Counted from the first letter of the stretch, positions 35,688-45,531 are shown. The stretch: DNA of 64,000 bases from Pantoea sp. Ap-967 (GCF_011752565.1 NZ_VWXK01000006.1:186001-250000); one strand, 5' to 3'. Notes: generated from the letters alone by a model not told the origin. Translations and numbers: made by a program.

Positions 35688-36368
35688 TCAGACCTCGGCC
35701 CAGCGGCGCAGCAGGTTGTGGTAGGTGCCGGTCAGTTGCAGCAGGGACGGGTGGTCCGGCACGTCGGCGGTGAGTTGCTGGATGGCGTTGTCCATCTCGA
35801 ACAACAGCGCCCGCTGGCTGTCCTCGCGCACCAGGCTTTGGGTCCAGAAGAACGCGGCATAGCGCACGCCACGGGTCACCGGGTTGACCTTGTGCAGGCT
35901 GGTGCCGGGGTACAGCACCAGGTCACCGGCCGCCAGCTTCACCTGTTGTTCGCCATAGGTGTCCTGGATCACCAGCTCACCGCCGTCGTAGCTGTCCGGG
36001 TCGCTGAGAAACAGCGTGGAGGACAGGTCGGTGCGCACCCGCTCCGGGCTGCCCTTGGGCTGGCGCAGGGCGTTGTCGATGTGGAAACCGAAGTTGCCGC
36101 CTTCGCGGTAGCAGTTGATCAACGGCGGGAACACCTTGTGTGGCAACGCCGCTGACATGAAACGCGGCGTCTGCCACAGACGATCGATCAGCGCGCTGCC
36201 GATCTCCTTGCCCAGCGGGTGGCCTTCGGGCAGTTGCAGGTTGTGCTTGGCCTTGGCCGACTGGTACCCGGCGGTAACCTTGCCATCGGCCCAGTCGGTC
36301 TGCTCCAGGGCCTCGCGAATACGGGCCAGTTCAGCGGCGTCGAACAACCCTGGGATATGAAGCAGCAT
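35688..36368 (-). CDS. piuC: Fe(II)/2-oxoglutarate-dependent dioxygenase PiuC (PKHD-type)
   Basis: This 226-residue PKHD-type hydroxylase has an N-terminal beta core and the iron triad visible as H-I-D (in G-F-H-I-D-N-A) plus the distal His in Y-P-G-T-S-L-H-K-V. The 2-oxoglutarate-binding Arg follows in R-G-V-R-Y-A-A. The family is co-located and iron-coregulated with PiuA-type siderophore receptors; its physiological substrate is not established. It is divergent from piuA, with Fur-like sites in the shared 220-bp intergenic region. Downstream it is coupled to the Sel1 gene. Confidence 0.92.
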   Translation of the reverse strand: MLLHIPGLFDAAELARIREALEQTDWADGKVTAGYQSAKAKHNLQLPEGHPLGKEIGSALIDRLWQTPRFMSAALPHKVFPPLINCYREGGNFGFHIDNALRQPKGSPERVRTDLSSTLFLSDPDSYDGGELVIQDTYGEQQVKLAAGDLVLYPGTSLHKVNPVTRGVRYAAFFWTQSLVREDSQRALLFEMDNAIQQLTADVPDHPSLLQLTGTYHNLLRRWAEV

Positions 36369-36396
36369 GGCGGCCCACCGTTAAGATCTGTAAAGG

Positions 36397-36415
36397 CGTC
36401 AATGATATTGATTCC
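36397..36415 (-). promoter_or_regulatory. Candidate Fur box at piuC
   Basis: The minus strand reads GGGAATCAATATCATTGAC, similar to the Fur consensus GATAATGATAATCATTATC. It lies about 30-47 bp upstream of the piuC ATG, consistent with iron repression of piuC. Read by eye only. Confidence 0.45.
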
Positions 36416-36502
36416 CTTTTACGCGACACAAGCCCTTGGCGTGCCTTAGACGATTCAGCGTCGGTAAAACGTAAAGAGAATTTGTAAAGATTGTAAATTT
36501 CT

Positions 36503-36525
36503 AGCGAATGGTAACGAGTCTCAAT
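36503..36525 (+). promoter_or_regulatory. Candidate Fur box at piuA
   Basis: AGCGAATGGTAACGAGTCTC (from 36503) followed by AATT resembles Pseudomonas Fur sites of the GCGAATGATAACGATTCTCATT type. It ends about 64 bp before the piuA ATG at 36589. Confidence 0.55.
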
Positions 36526-36588
36526 TGTGCCTTACAATCCCTTACATTAACATCCGCGGCCTTCACACCTTGGGGAAGGTCTACAACA

Positions 36589-38886
36589 ATGCGTCAATAC
36601 GTACCATCTGCAGTCAGCTCGCCACGCCTGATCGTGACCGCCATCGGCGTCGCCCTCAGCGCTTCGACCGTTTACGCCGCCGAACCGGCCGCCACCAGCG
36701 CCATCACCCTCGACGCCACCAGCGTCAATGGCAAGGCTGAGCAGGCCAGCACCGACTACAAGGTCGATAAAGCCGCTTCGCAGAAGTACACCGCACCGTT
36801 GGTGGACACCCCGCGCTCGGTGACCGTCATCCCGCAGCAAGTGATCAAGGACACCAACGCCCTGACCCTGCAGGACGCCCTGCGTACCGTACCCGGCATC
36901 ACCTTTGGCGCCGGCGAAGGCGGCAACCCGCAAGGCGACCGCCCGTTCATCCGTGGCTTCGATGCCCAGGGTGACACCTACCTGGACGGCGTGCGCGACA
37001 CTGGCGCGCAAACCCGCGAAATCTTCGCCATTGAATCGGTAGAAGTGGCCAAGGGCCCGAACTCGGCCATCGGCGGCCGTGGCGCTGCCGGCGGCACCAT
37101 CAACCTGGTGAGCAAGCGCGCACACCTGGGCAACTCGCTGGACGGCGCCTGGACCTGGGGCAGCGACCAGACCCAGCGCTACACCTTCGATGGCAACTAC
37201 CAGTTCAGCGACACCGTTGCCGGCCGCCTGAACCTGATGACCCACGAAAGCAACGTTGCCGGCCGCGACAAGGTCAACTACGACCGCTGGGGTATCGCCC
37301 CGTCCCTGGCCTTCGGCCTGGGCACCGCCACTCGCGTGAACCTTGACTACTACCACCTGGAAAGCGACGACCTGCCGGATTCGGGCATTCCTTACAGCAT
37401 TCCGACCGCAGGCAGCGGCGCGCGCACCTCGGCGCACCCGAGCAAGCCGAACGACGGCGGCGACAGCGACAACTTCTATGGCCTGACCGGGCGCGATTTC
37501 CGCAAGACCCGCGTCGACATCGCCACGTTCGCCTTCGAGCACGACCTGACCGACTCGCTGACCATCAAGAACACCCTGCGCCACGGCAACAGCATGCAGG
37601 ACTACATCCTGACCCAGCCCGACGACAGCAAGGGCAACGTCAACAACGGCAGCGTCTGGCGCCGTGCCAACAGCCGTGTCGGCAACACCGCCACCACCAC
37701 CAACCAAACCGACCTGTTCGGCGAGTTCTACGTGGGCGGCCTGAAGAACAGCTTCTCCACCGGTATCGAACTGAGCCGTGAAGAAAGCGACCGTTCCTCG
37801 TACAACGTCAACACCGACACCACCCCAGGCTCGCCAGCCAGCTCCAGCACCAACTGCACCCCGGGCATGATCGGCGCCAGCAGCGGCTACAACTGCACCT
37901 CGCTGGGCAACCCGAACCCGGACGATCCGTGGAACGGCGCGATCTCGCGCAACTACGCCGGCACCACCACCAACAGCAAGACCCGGGCGATCTACGTGTT
38001 CGACACCCTGGAGCTGACGCCTGACTGGCTGTTGAACATGGGCCTGCGCTACGACCACTTCGACACCGACTACAAGACCTTCAACGCCGCCGGCACCACC
38101 ACCGCCAAAGGCAAGGACGTCAGCGAGTTCGTCACCGGCCAGCTGGGCCTGGTGTGGAAACCGGCCGAAAACGGCAGCATCTATGTCTCCTATGCCACCT
38201 CCGCAACGCCGCCAGGCGCCCTGCTCGGCGAAGGCATGGAAGGCAACCCACTGGGCGGCACGCCAGACCGTAACGGCAACCTGCTGGGCAGCGACATGGA
38301 GCCGGAAGAAACCACCAACTATGAAATCGGCACCAAGTGGAACCTGCTGAACGAGCGCCTGTCGCTGGCAGCCGCGCTGTTCCGCACCGAGAAGGAAAAC
38401 GCCCGCGTCCAGGTGAACACCAACACCTACGAAAACATCGGCGAAACCCGCGTACAGGGCATCGAGTTGTCGGCCAGCGGCAAGATCACCGACAAGTGGC
38501 AGGTGTTCGCCGGCTACACCTACATGCAGGCTCGCCAGATCGATGGCGGCCCGCTGGGCAAGGCCAACGACGGCAACCAGCTGCCGAACACGCCGAACAA
38601 CAGCGCAAGCCTGTGGACCACCTATTCGATCACGCCGAAGCTGACGGTCGGTGGCGGTGCGTTCTACGTGGATGACGTGTACGGCAGCGTGGCCAACACC
38701 ACCATGGTCGACAGCTACGTACGCTACGACGCCATGGCCGCCTACAAGCTGACCAAGAACGTCGACCTGCAGCTGAACGTGCAGAACCTGACCAACGAGG
38801 TGTACTACGACAAGGCCTTCTCCACCCACTTCGCCAACCAGGCGGCCGGGCGGACTGCACTGTTGACCACCAGCGTGCACTTCTGA
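36589..38886 (+). CDS. piuA: TonB-dependent catecholate siderophore receptor PiuA (Fiu-like)
   Basis: This 765-residue outer-membrane receptor has a signal peptide of about 31 residues (ending V-Y-A-A-E). A plug domain follows without an STN domain (D-T-P-R-S-V-T-V-I-P-Q-Q-V-I, then T-V-P-G-I-T-F-G-A-G-E-G-G). The barrel ends in the aromatic T-S-V-H-F. The plug residues G-D-R-P-F-I-R-G-F-D match Fiu/PiuA/CirA-type receptors for monomeric catecholates, also the route of siderophore-antibiotic conjugates. The start is the ATG at 36589 behind GGGGAAGG. The upstream region carries a Fur-like site and an array of TGTAA/TTACA elements. It is divergent from piuC and upstream of piuB. Confidence 0.93.
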   Translation: MRQYVPSAVSSPRLIVTAIGVALSASTVYAAEPAATSAITLDATSVNGKAEQASTDYKVDKAASQKYTAPLVDTPRSVTVIPQQVIKDTNALTLQDALRTVPGITFGAGEGGNPQGDRPFIRGFDAQGDTYLDGVRDTGAQTREIFAIESVEVAKGPNSAIGGRGAAGGTINLVSKRAHLGNSLDGAWTWGSDQTQRYTFDGNYQFSDTVAGRLNLMTHESNVAGRDKVNYDRWGIAPSLAFGLGTATRVNLDYYHLESDDLPDSGIPYSIPTAGSGARTSAHPSKPNDGGDSDNFYGLTGRDFRKTRVDIATFAFEHDLTDSLTIKNTLRHGNSMQDYILTQPDDSKGNVNNGSVWRRANSRVGNTATTTNQTDLFGEFYVGGLKNSFSTGIELSREESDRSSYNVNTDTTPGSPASSSTNCTPGMIGASSGYNCTSLGNPNPDDPWNGAISRNYAGTTTNSKTRAIYVFDTLELTPDWLLNMGLRYDHFDTDYKTFNAAGTTTAKGKDVSEFVTGQLGLVWKPAENGSIYVSYATSATPPGALLGEGMEGNPLGGTPDRNGNLLGSDMEPEETTNYEIGTKWNLLNERLSLAAALFRTEKENARVQVNTNTYENIGETRVQGIELSASGKITDKWQVFAGYTYMQARQIDGGPLGKANDGNQLPNTPNNSASLWTTYSITPKLTVGGGAFYVDDVYGSVANTTMVDSYVRYDAMAAYKLTKNVDLQLNVQNLTNEVYYDKAFSTHFANQAAGRTALLTTSVHF

Positions 38887-38907
38887 TGATGGGCCTGGGC
38901 TAGCCTG

Positions 38908-38988
38908 CCCGGGCCTCTTCGCGGGACAAGCCCGCTCCTACAATGGGTTCCCTTTGTAGGAGCAGGCTTGCCCCGCGAAGAGGCCGGC
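38908..38988. repeat. Inverted REP pair
   Basis: REP copies CGGGCCTCTTCGCGGGACAA... (38910-38942) and the inverted TGTAGGAGCAGGCTTGCCCC... (38955-38985) lie between piuA and piuB. The two genes are therefore probably separate transcription units. Confidence 0.92.
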
Positions 38989-39105
38989 ACAGGCAACCCC
39001 TAAAAGAAATCACCCCCCGCCCCGTTCATTCCCGTGAGCGGGGCGTTTGCGTATCAAGGCATAATGCAGGTCGCGCAGGACGCGGCGGTTTACAAGGTGA
39101 GAGAT

Positions 39106-41661
39106 GTGGTGAAGAAGACGCTGTTCCAATTGCACTGGTTCTTTGGCATCACCGCTGGCCTGGTGCTGGCCTTGATGGGCATTACCGGCGCCCTGTACTC
39201 GTTCCAGGAAGAGCTGCTGCGTGCGTTCAACGCCGACGTGCTCAAGGTCGAGGTGCGCGCCGAAGGCGTGCTGCCCCCTGCCGAACTGGTACGCCGGGTA
39301 GAAGCCGAGCAAGGCGAGAAGGTGTCGATGCTGTGGGTGGATGTACGCGAAGGCAATGCCGCACGCATCTTCTTCACCCCACCACCCGGTGAACGCCGTG
39401 GCGAGCTGCGCTACGCCGACCCGTACACCGGCGCGCTCAAGGGCGAGGCCAGCGGGCAAGGCTTCTTCAACCTGATGCTCAACCTGCACCGCTTCCTTGC
39501 CATCGGCGACACCGGGCGGCAGATCACCGGCGCCTGTACCCTGATGCTGGTGTTCTTCTGCCTCTCTGGCCTGTACCTGCGCTGGCCGCGCAAGGCCCTG
39601 AACTGGCGCACCTGGCTGACCCTCGACTGGGCCAAGAAAGGCCGCGCCTTCAACTGGGACCTGCACGCCGTGGCCGGCACCTGGTGCCTGCTGTTCTACC
39701 TGCTGTTCGCCCTTACCGGGCTGTTCTGGTCCTACGAGTGGTACCGCGCCGGCCTGAACAAACTGCTGGCCGACGAACCTGCGGCCGGGCAGCAACAGAA
39801 ACGCGGTGAAGGCCGCGGCCGCCACGGCCCGCCCCAGGCCGACAAGAATGCCCCGGCGCTGGTGGTGGACTACGACGCCATCTGGGCCAGCCTCAAGAAC
39901 GCCGCAGGCCCGAACCTTGCCGCCTACAACCTGCGCCTGCCACCGGCAGGCGGCCAGCCGGCCAACCTGTTCTACCTGCAGGAAGACGCAGCCCACCCGC
40001 GCGCCTTCAACACCCTGGTGCTGGACCCGGCCACCGGCCAGGTGAAAAGCCATGACCGCTACACCGACAAGTCCTTCAAGGCGCAGCTGCTGCAAAGCGT
40101 GTACGCCCTGCACGTGGGCGAATATTTCGGCCTGCCGGGGCGCATCATCGTCACCGTCGCCAGCCTGACCATGCCGCTGTTCTTCGTCACCGGCTGGCTG
40201 CTGTACCTCGACCGCCGCCGTAAGAAGCGCCAGGTGCGTGCTGCCCGTGGCAACGTGGCCAGCGCCAAGGCCGGCGGCGACAGCTGGCTGATCGGCTTCG
40301 CCAGCCAAAGCGGCCTGGCCGAGCAGCTGGCCTGGCAGAGTGCCGGCCAGTTGCAGGCCGCCGGCGTGCCGGTGCAGGTCCGCGCCCTGGCCGAACTGGG
40401 TGAGCACGAGCTGCGCCAGGCTCGCCGTGCGTTGTTCGTGGTCAGCACCTTTGGCGATGGCGAAGCCCCCGACAGCGCTCGTGGTTTCGAACGCAAGGTG
40501 CTTGGCCAACCGTGGGCACTGAACCACCTCGACTACGCCCTGCTCGCCCTGGGCGACCGCCAGTACCCGCACTTCTGCGGCTTCGCCCGGCGCCTGCAGG
40601 CCTGGCTTGGCGAGCGCGGCGCCAGCACGGCGTTCAGCCCGGTGGAAGTGGACAACGCCGACCCGGCCGCCCTGCAACAATGGCAGCAGGAACTGGCGCA
40701 ACTGACCGGCGCCCAGCCGGTAGCGGCCTGGCAGCCGCCAAGCTACGGCAACTGGACCCTCGTGCGCCGCGAGCTGTTGAACCCTGGCAGCCAGGGCCAA
40801 CCGGTGTACTTGCTTGGCCTGTGCCCGCAGGCGCCTGCCAGCTGGGAGGCCGGGGACCTGGTGGAGGCCCTGCCGCTCAATGGCCAGCCACGGATCGACG
40901 CCTTCCTCAACGGCATGGCGCTGGATGTGAATGCCAAGGTGCAGGTCGAAGGCCTTGCCGAATCCCTTGGCCAGGCCCTGGCCGGCCGCCAGTTGCCAAC
41001 CCGCCGCGATCACCTGATCGGCCTGCAGCCCCAGGCCCTGGTGGATGCCCTGGTGCCGATCGGCAGCCGCGAATATTCGATCGCCTCGATCGCCAGCGAT
41101 GGCGTGCTGGAGCTGATCGTGCGCCAGGAGCGCCACGCCGATGGCCACCTGGGCCTGGGCTCTGGCTGGCTCACCGAGTACCTGCCGCTCAACGGCACTT
41201 TGAACCTGCGCCTGCGCCGCAACAGCAGCTTCCACCTGCCAGACAGCGCAGCGCCGATGATCCTGATCGGCAACGGCACGGGCCTGGCCGGCCTCCGTAG
41301 CCTGATTCGCGCGCGGGTGAATGCCGGCGAGCAGCGTAACTGGCTGCTGTTTGGCGAGCGCAATCGAGCCCATGACCTGCTGTGTGGCCAGGAGCTGCAG
41401 GCGTGGATCGAGCGGGGTGACCTGGCGCGGCTGGACCTGGCCTTCTCACGGGATCAGGCCGAGAAGGTGTATGTGCAGGATGTGTTGCTGCAGCACGGCG
41501 AGGAATTCAAACGCTGGGTTGCCGACGGGGCCTGTGTGTATGTCTGCGGCAGCCTGCAAGGCATGGCGGCTGGCGTGGATGCGGCGCTCAATGGGTTGCT
41601 GGGGGAAGACGCCGTGCAGCAGTTGATCGAGGATGGGCGGTATCGGCGGGATGTGTATTGA
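39106..41661 (+). CDS. piuB: PepSY-membrane / flavodoxin / ferredoxin-reductase fusion PiuB
   Basis: This large 851-residue protein has two parts. Residues about 1-390 are a PepSY_TM module with four membrane helices: first [13 protein letters not shown], last [18 protein letters not shown]. Residues about 400-550 are a flavodoxin ([18 protein letters not shown]). The rest is an FAD/NADP reductase of the sulfite-reductase alpha type ([27 protein letters not shown]). It likely moves electrons from NAD(P)H across the inner membrane to reduce periplasmic ferric-siderophores. The start GTG at 39106 sits six bases after AAGGTG; an ATG at 39064 is less likely. Confidence 0.87.
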   Translation: MVKKTLFQLHWFFGITAGLVLALMGITGALYSFQEELLRAFNADVLKVEVRAEGVLPPAELVRRVEAEQGEKVSMLWVDVREGNAARIFFTPPPGERRGELRYADPYTGALKGEASGQGFFNLMLNLHRFLAIGDTGRQITGACTLMLVFFCLSGLYLRWPRKALNWRTWLTLDWAKKGRAFNWDLHAVAGTWCLLFYLLFALTGLFWSYEWYRAGLNKLLADEPAAGQQQKRGEGRGRHGPPQADKNAPALVVDYDAIWASLKNAAGPNLAAYNLRLPPAGGQPANLFYLQEDAAHPRAFNTLVLDPATGQVKSHDRYTDKSFKAQLLQSVYALHVGEYFGLPGRIIVTVASLTMPLFFVTGWLLYLDRRRKKRQVRAARGNVASAKAGGDSWLIGFASQSGLAEQLAWQSAGQLQAAGVPVQVRALAELGEHELRQARRALFVVSTFGDGEAPDSARGFERKVLGQPWALNHLDYALLALGDRQYPHFCGFARRLQAWLGERGASTAFSPVEVDNADPAALQQWQQELAQLTGAQPVAAWQPPSYGNWTLVRRELLNPGSQGQPVYLLGLCPQAPASWEAGDLVEALPLNGQPRIDAFLNGMALDVNAKVQVEGLAESLGQALAGRQLPTRRDHLIGLQPQALVDALVPIGSREYSIASIASDGVLELIVRQERHADGHLGLGSGWLTEYLPLNGTLNLRLRRNSSFHLPDSAAPMILIGNGTGLAGLRSLIRARVNAGEQRNWLLFGERNRAHDLLCGQELQAWIERGDLARLDLAFSRDQAEKVYVQDVLLQHGEEFKRWVADGACVYVCGSLQGMAAGVDAALNGLLGEDAVQQLIEDGRYRRDVY

Positions 41662-41683
41662 TTCGAGTTTGATTTAAGCAGGG

Positions 41684-41730
41684 CCGGCCCTTTCGCGGGG
41701 CAAGCCCGCTCCTACACCCGCGAAGAGGCC
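41684..41730. repeat. REP element with a deleted partner
   Basis: One REP (GGCCGGCCCTTTCGCGGGGC...CTCCTACA, about 41684-41716) is followed at once by CCCGCGAAGAGGCC, the tail of an inverted copy. The middle of the pair has been lost. Confidence 0.8.
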
Positions 41731-41739
41731 GAGCCGGGT

Positions 41740-42531
41740 TTAGTGCAACTCGAAGGTATCGGCATCCAGGTTGGCCGGAAACTTGGTGCGGTACGCCGCC
41801 AGTTCCGCCGCGCTCAACACCGCCGTGAACACCCCATCGGCCTCCCCTGCACTGAGCAGGCTCTCGCCCTGGAAGTCCAGCACCTGGCTGTCCCCGGAAT
41901 AGGCAAAGCCCTTGCCGTCCGTCCCCACCCGGTTCACCGCCGCCACATAGCACAGGTTCTCGATGCCCCGCGCCGGCAGCAGCCGGTTCCAGTGCTGGCG
42001 GCGCGCTGCCGGCCAGTTGGCGGTGTACAGCAACAGGTCGGTGTCCTGGGCATCACGGCTCCACACCGGGAAGCGCAGGTCGTAGCAGATCAACGGGCGC
42101 ACCCGCCAACCCTTGATCTCGAACTGCACCTGGCGTTCGCCCGGGGTGTAGTGCTTGTGCTCACCGGCCATGCGGAACAGGTGGCGCTTGTCGTAGTGCA
42201 GGATCTCGCCATCGGGCCGCGCCCACAGCAGGCGGTTGCGGTGGCTGCCATCGGCGGCCTGGATAATTACGCTGCCGGTTACCACCGCATCGATACGCTT
42301 GGCCTGGGCCTTGAGCCACTTGTAGGTCGGGCCGTTCTCAGGTTCGCAGAGGCTTTCCGACTGCATCGAGAACCCGGTGGTGAACATTTCCGGCAGGATC
42401 ACCAAATCAGCCCCGCGGGCTTGGTCCAGCAACACCTCGAAATGCGCGTAGTTGGCCTCGCGGTCATGCCAGGCCAGGGTGGTCTGCACCAGGGCGACAT
42501 GCAGGTTGGGCAGGGTACTCAGATCGCGCAT
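41740..42531 (-). CDS. Omega-amidase (nitrilase superfamily, YafV/Nit2-like)
   Basis: This 263-residue carbon-nitrogen hydrolase has the Glu-Lys-Cys triad visible as E48 (L-P-E-M-F), K115 (Y-D-K-R-H-L-F) and C149 (L-I-C-Y-D-L-R-F). The E-M-F-T-T-G-F-S and K-R-H-L-F-R-M-A-G-E motifs are those of omega-amidases (YafV, Nit2), which hydrolyse alpha-ketoglutaramate and alpha-ketosuccinamate. The preceding gene is a Met/Gln-type aminotransferase and overlaps it by 13 bp. Together they form a glutamine transaminase-omega-amidase pair, as in methionine salvage. The ATG at 42531 starts M-R-D-L-S-T-L. Confidence 0.9.
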   Translation of the reverse strand: MRDLSTLPNLHVALVQTTLAWHDREANYAHFEVLLDQARGADLVILPEMFTTGFSMQSESLCEPENGPTYKWLKAQAKRIDAVVTGSVIIQAADGSHRNRLLWARPDGEILHYDKRHLFRMAGEHKHYTPGERQVQFEIKGWRVRPLICYDLRFPVWSRDAQDTDLLLYTANWPAARRQHWNRLLPARGIENLCYVAAVNRVGTDGKGFAYSGDSQVLDFQGESLLSAGEADGVFTAVLSAAELAAYRTKFPANLDADTFELH

Positions 42532-43667
42532 AGTTTTTCCGCTGCCTGGCGCAGCGTCTCCTCTCGTTTGGCAAAGCACAGGCGGACCAGGCGTTGCTCG
42601 GGAATGGGCTGCTGGTAGAACACCGACACCGGAATGCTGGCCACGCCGTGCTCGCGGGTGAGCCACAGGGCCATGTCGACGTCGTTCAGGTCCGGGCGAA
42701 TCTGCGAATAGTCCACCAGCTGGAAGTAGGTGCCTGCGGTGCGCGTGAAGCGCAAGCGCGACCCTTCGAGCAGGTCGCAGAACAGGTCACGCTTGGCCTG
42801 GTAGAAGCCCGGCAACTCATCGATGTGCTCGGGATGCTCGGCCATGAAATCGGCCAGGGCACATTGCAGGGGCGTAACACCACAGAAGTTGACGTACTGG
42901 TGCACCTTGCGCAGCTCGGCGCTCAGGGCAGGCGGTGCGATCACGTAGCCGGTTTTCCAACCGGTGACGTGGTAGGTCTTGCCGAACGAACTGACCACGA
43001 AGGCGCGCGAATACAGCTGCTCGTGGGCCAGCACGCTGGCGTGGCGCACGCCGTCGTACACCAGGTGCTCATACACCTCGTCGCTGACCAGGTAGATATC
43101 CCGGTCGGCAATCAACCGTGCGAGCTGGTCGAGGTCGTCGCGGGTGATCAGCGCGCCGCTTGGGTTGTGCGGCGAGTTGAGGATCACCATGCGTGTACGC
43201 GGGCTCAGGGCATCGCTGAACTTCTGCCAGTCGATGCGGAAATCGCCGTCGCTCAACTGCACATGCACGCAGCGGCCGCCGGCCAGTTCCACGGAAGGTT
43301 CGTAGCTGTCGTAGCACGGGTCGAAGACGATCACTTCGTCACCCGCGTGGATCACCGCCTGAATCGCACAGAAGATCGCCTCGGTGGCACCGGGGGTGAT
43401 GGTCACCTCCTGGTCGGCATCCACCTGCGCGCCATACAGCCGCGCTACCTTGGCCGCCACTTGCTGGCGCAGGGCTGGCAGGCCGGTCATTGGCGAATAC
43501 TGGTTATGCCCGGCGGCCACGTGCCGGCCCACTGCATCGAGCAGGGCCTGGGGGCCGTTGAAGTCGGGGAAACCCTGGGACAGGTTGAGCGCGCCGGTTT
43601 GCACGGCGAGCTGGGACATGGTGGTGAAGATGGTCGTGCCGACATTCGGCAGTTTGCTGCGGATCAT
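42519..43667 (-). CDS. PLP aminotransferase, class I/II (methionine/glutamine transaminase type)
   Basis: This 382-residue fold-I aminotransferase has the PLP lysine at K230 (S-S-F-G-K-T-Y-H-V-T-G-W-K-T-G-Y), N-S-P-H-N-P-S-G (about 164-171) and D-E-V-Y-E (196-200). The S-F-G-K-T-Y-H-V-T-G-W-K-x-G signature and Q-G-F-P-D-F match YbdL/KAT-type enzymes that transaminate methionine, glutamine and aromatic 2-oxo acids. Physical overlap with an omega-amidase gene strongly suggests glutamine-driven transamination. It is first of the two-gene operon. Confidence 0.9.
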   Translation of the reverse strand: MIRSKLPNVGTTIFTTMSQLAVQTGALNLSQGFPDFNGPQALLDAVGRHVAAGHNQYSPMTGLPALRQQVAAKVARLYGAQVDADQEVTITPGATEAIFCAIQAVIHAGDEVIVFDPCYDSYEPSVELAGGRCVHVQLSDGDFRIDWQKFSDALSPRTRMVILNSPHNPSGALITRDDLDQLARLIADRDIYLVSDEVYEHLVYDGVRHASVLAHEQLYSRAFVVSSFGKTYHVTGWKTGYVIAPPALSAELRKVHQYVNFCGVTPLQCALADFMAEHPEHIDELPGFYQAKRDLFCDLLEGSRLRFTRTAGTYFQLVDYSQIRPDLNDVDMALWLTREHGVASIPVSVFYQQPIPEQRLVRLCFAKREETLRQAAEKLCAI

Positions 43668-43808
43668 GGAGCCCTCTTTCCTGGGGTGTATCCGGCACGG
43701 GGTAGAGTCCGAGCATAGCGGATCGAGCAGTCAGGAAAAAGGTTGAAACAATAGGGGGATTGCGCTGGATCAACAGCCCATTGCAAGAGCAACGGCCTTG
43801 CTCGGCAG

Positions 43809-43925
43809 GGTAGGAGCGAGCGTTGCTCGCGATGGGTCGCGCAGCGGCCCCAGGTTCTCAGCTTCGCAGCCGATATTGCCGGGGCTGCGTTGCAGCCCAT
43901 CGCGAGCAAGGCTCGCTCCTACAGG
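43809..43925. repeat. REP-type inverted repeat (CGAGC/GCTCG family)
   Basis: The left arm is GTAGGAGCGAGCGTTGCTCG then CGATGGG. The right arm is CCCATCGCGAGCAAGGCTCG then CTCCTAC, with GGGGCTGC/GCAGCCC and GCGGCCC blocks between. It lies between the aminotransferase start and the der stop, so it is outside both genes. Confidence 0.88.
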
Positions 43926-43950
43926 GATTGCGCCCGCTTTTGAAGGTTGT

Positions 43951-45414
43951 TTAGCGCTTGTCGCGGCGCTTCTTCTCGGCCTTCTTGTGGTGCGACATCA
44001 AGCGGCGTTTCTTGTTGACCTGGCGATCGGTGAGGGTGTTTTTCTTGCCCTCGAACGGGTTCTCACCGCCCTTGTACTCGATGCGGATCGGCGTACCGAC
44101 CAGCTTCAGCACACGGCGGTAGGTGTTCTCCAGGTAACGCGAGTAAGACCTCGGCATCTTGTCGGTCTGGTTGCCGTGAATCACGATCAGCGGCGGGTTG
44201 GCACCGCCCAGGTGGGCATAGCGCAGCTTGATGCGGCGACCATTGACCAGCGGCGGCTGGTGCTCGCTCACGGCGTCTTCGAGGATCTGCGTCAGGCGGC
44301 TGGTTGGCCAGCGGGTCACCGCCGACTTGAACGCGGCCTGCACCGACTTGTACAGGTGGCCCACGCCAGTGCCGTGCAAGGCGGAAATGAAGTGGATGTC
44401 GGCGAAGTCGACGAAGAACAGCCGGCGCTCCAGCTCGGTCTTCACGTAGTCACGCTCGCCCGACTCCATGCCATCCCACTTGTTCAGGGCGATGACAATG
44501 GCGCGGCCAGCGTCCAGGGCGAAGCCCAGCAGGTTGAGGTCGTGGTCCACCACACCTTCGCGGGCGTCCATGACGAAGATCACCACGTTGGCGTCCTTGA
44601 TCGCCTGCAGGGTCTTCACCACCGAGAACTTCTCGACTTCCTCGTGGATCTTGCCGCGCTTGCGCACGCCGGCGGTGTCGATGAAGGTGTACTTCTCGCC
44701 ATCACGCTCGAACGGGATGTAGATACTGTCGCGGGTGGTGCCCGGCTGGTCGTAGACCACCACGCGCTCTTCGCCGAGCATGCGGTTGACCAGGGTCGAC
44801 TTGCCCACGTTCGGGCGGCCGATGATGGCGATCTTGATGCCATCCTTCTCGCTCGGGCCAGGGATACGAACCGCTTCCTCGCCTTCGGCGACTTCGGCGT
44901 CCAGCGCCTCTTCCACCGCGTCACGCGGGATGTGGCCAAGTACCGATTCCATCAGCGCGTTGATGCCACGGCCCTGGGAGCCGGCCACCGGAATGGCGTT
45001 GCCCATGCCCAGCGGGGAGAACTCGGCGCGGGCGACATCGGCATCGATGTTGTCGATCTTGTTGGCCACCAGGATGGCTGCCTTGTTGCGCTTGCGCAGG
45101 TGCTCGGCAATCATTTGGTCGGCGGCGGTCATGCCGGCGCGGGCGTCCACCAGGAACAGGACGTAGTCGGCTTCCTCGATGGCCATCAGCGACTGCTCGG
45201 CCATCTTCTCGTCCATGCCCACTTCGTCACCGGTGATACCGCCGGTGTCGATCAGGATGAAGGAACGACCCTGCCAGCTGGCATCACCATACTGGCGGTC
45301 ACGGGTCAGGCCCGACAGGTCACCGACGATGGCATCGCGGGTTTTGGTCAGGCGGTTGAACATGGTGGATTTGCCGACGTTCGGCCGTCCCACCAGGGCG
45401 ATTACGGGAACCAT
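43951..45414 (-). CDS. der: Ribosome-assembly GTPase Der (EngA)
   Basis: This 487-residue essential GTPase has two tandem G domains. The first has G1 G-R-P-N-V-G-K-S-T at residues 8-16, with D-T-G-G and N-K-I-D. The second (from about residue 195) has [14 protein letters not shown] and N-K-W-D. A C-terminal KH-like domain (about 380-465) is followed by a very basic tail. It acts in 50S subunit maturation. The ATG at 45414 is used: GGAG lies just before it, and the extra four codons from a GTG at 45426 include that ribosome site. Confidence 0.96.
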   Translation of the reverse strand: MVPVIALVGRPNVGKSTMFNRLTKTRDAIVGDLSGLTRDRQYGDASWQGRSFILIDTGGITGDEVGMDEKMAEQSLMAIEEADYVLFLVDARAGMTAADQMIAEHLRKRNKAAILVANKIDNIDADVARAEFSPLGMGNAIPVAGSQGRGINALMESVLGHIPRDAVEEALDAEVAEGEEAVRIPGPSEKDGIKIAIIGRPNVGKSTLVNRMLGEERVVVYDQPGTTRDSIYIPFERDGEKYTFIDTAGVRKRGKIHEEVEKFSVVKTLQAIKDANVVIFVMDAREGVVDHDLNLLGFALDAGRAIVIALNKWDGMESGERDYVKTELERRLFFVDFADIHFISALHGTGVGHLYKSVQAAFKSAVTRWPTSRLTQILEDAVSEHQPPLVNGRRIKLRYAHLGGANPPLIVIHGNQTDKMPRSYSRYLENTYRRVLKLVGTPIRIEYKGGENPFEGKKNTLTDRQVNKKRRLMSHHKKAEKKRRDKR

Positions 45415-45439
45415 GCGGCTCTCCACTCTTGAATTCTTG

Positions 45440-45470
45440 AAAATGCAAAGGCCGCTGCAAGGCAGCGGCC
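45440..45470 (-). terminator. Hairpin between bamB and der
   Basis: GGCCGCTGC AAG GCAGCGGCC (45450-45470) is a perfect 9-bp stem followed on the minus strand by TTTGCATTTT. It is about 60 bp beyond the bamB stop, so it may end or attenuate the upstream housekeeping transcript before der. Confidence 0.6.
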
Positions 45471-45531
45471 GGAGTTCGGGCGGCGTGTCCTACGCCGCGG
45501 CCTGAAGCCCGCCAAGGCTTCAAGCATAGCT

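Noticed and set aside
36547-38880. Long minus-strand open frame opposite piuA
   Set aside because: The translation is Val/Ala/Gly-rich without motifs, while the plus strand encodes a full TonB receptor with signal peptide and barrel end.
39010-41373. Minus-strand frame of nearly 790 codons opposite piuB
   Set aside because: It is Gln/Ala/Gly/Val-rich with no ribosome site or recognisable domain; the sense strand has a complete multi-domain oxidoreductase.
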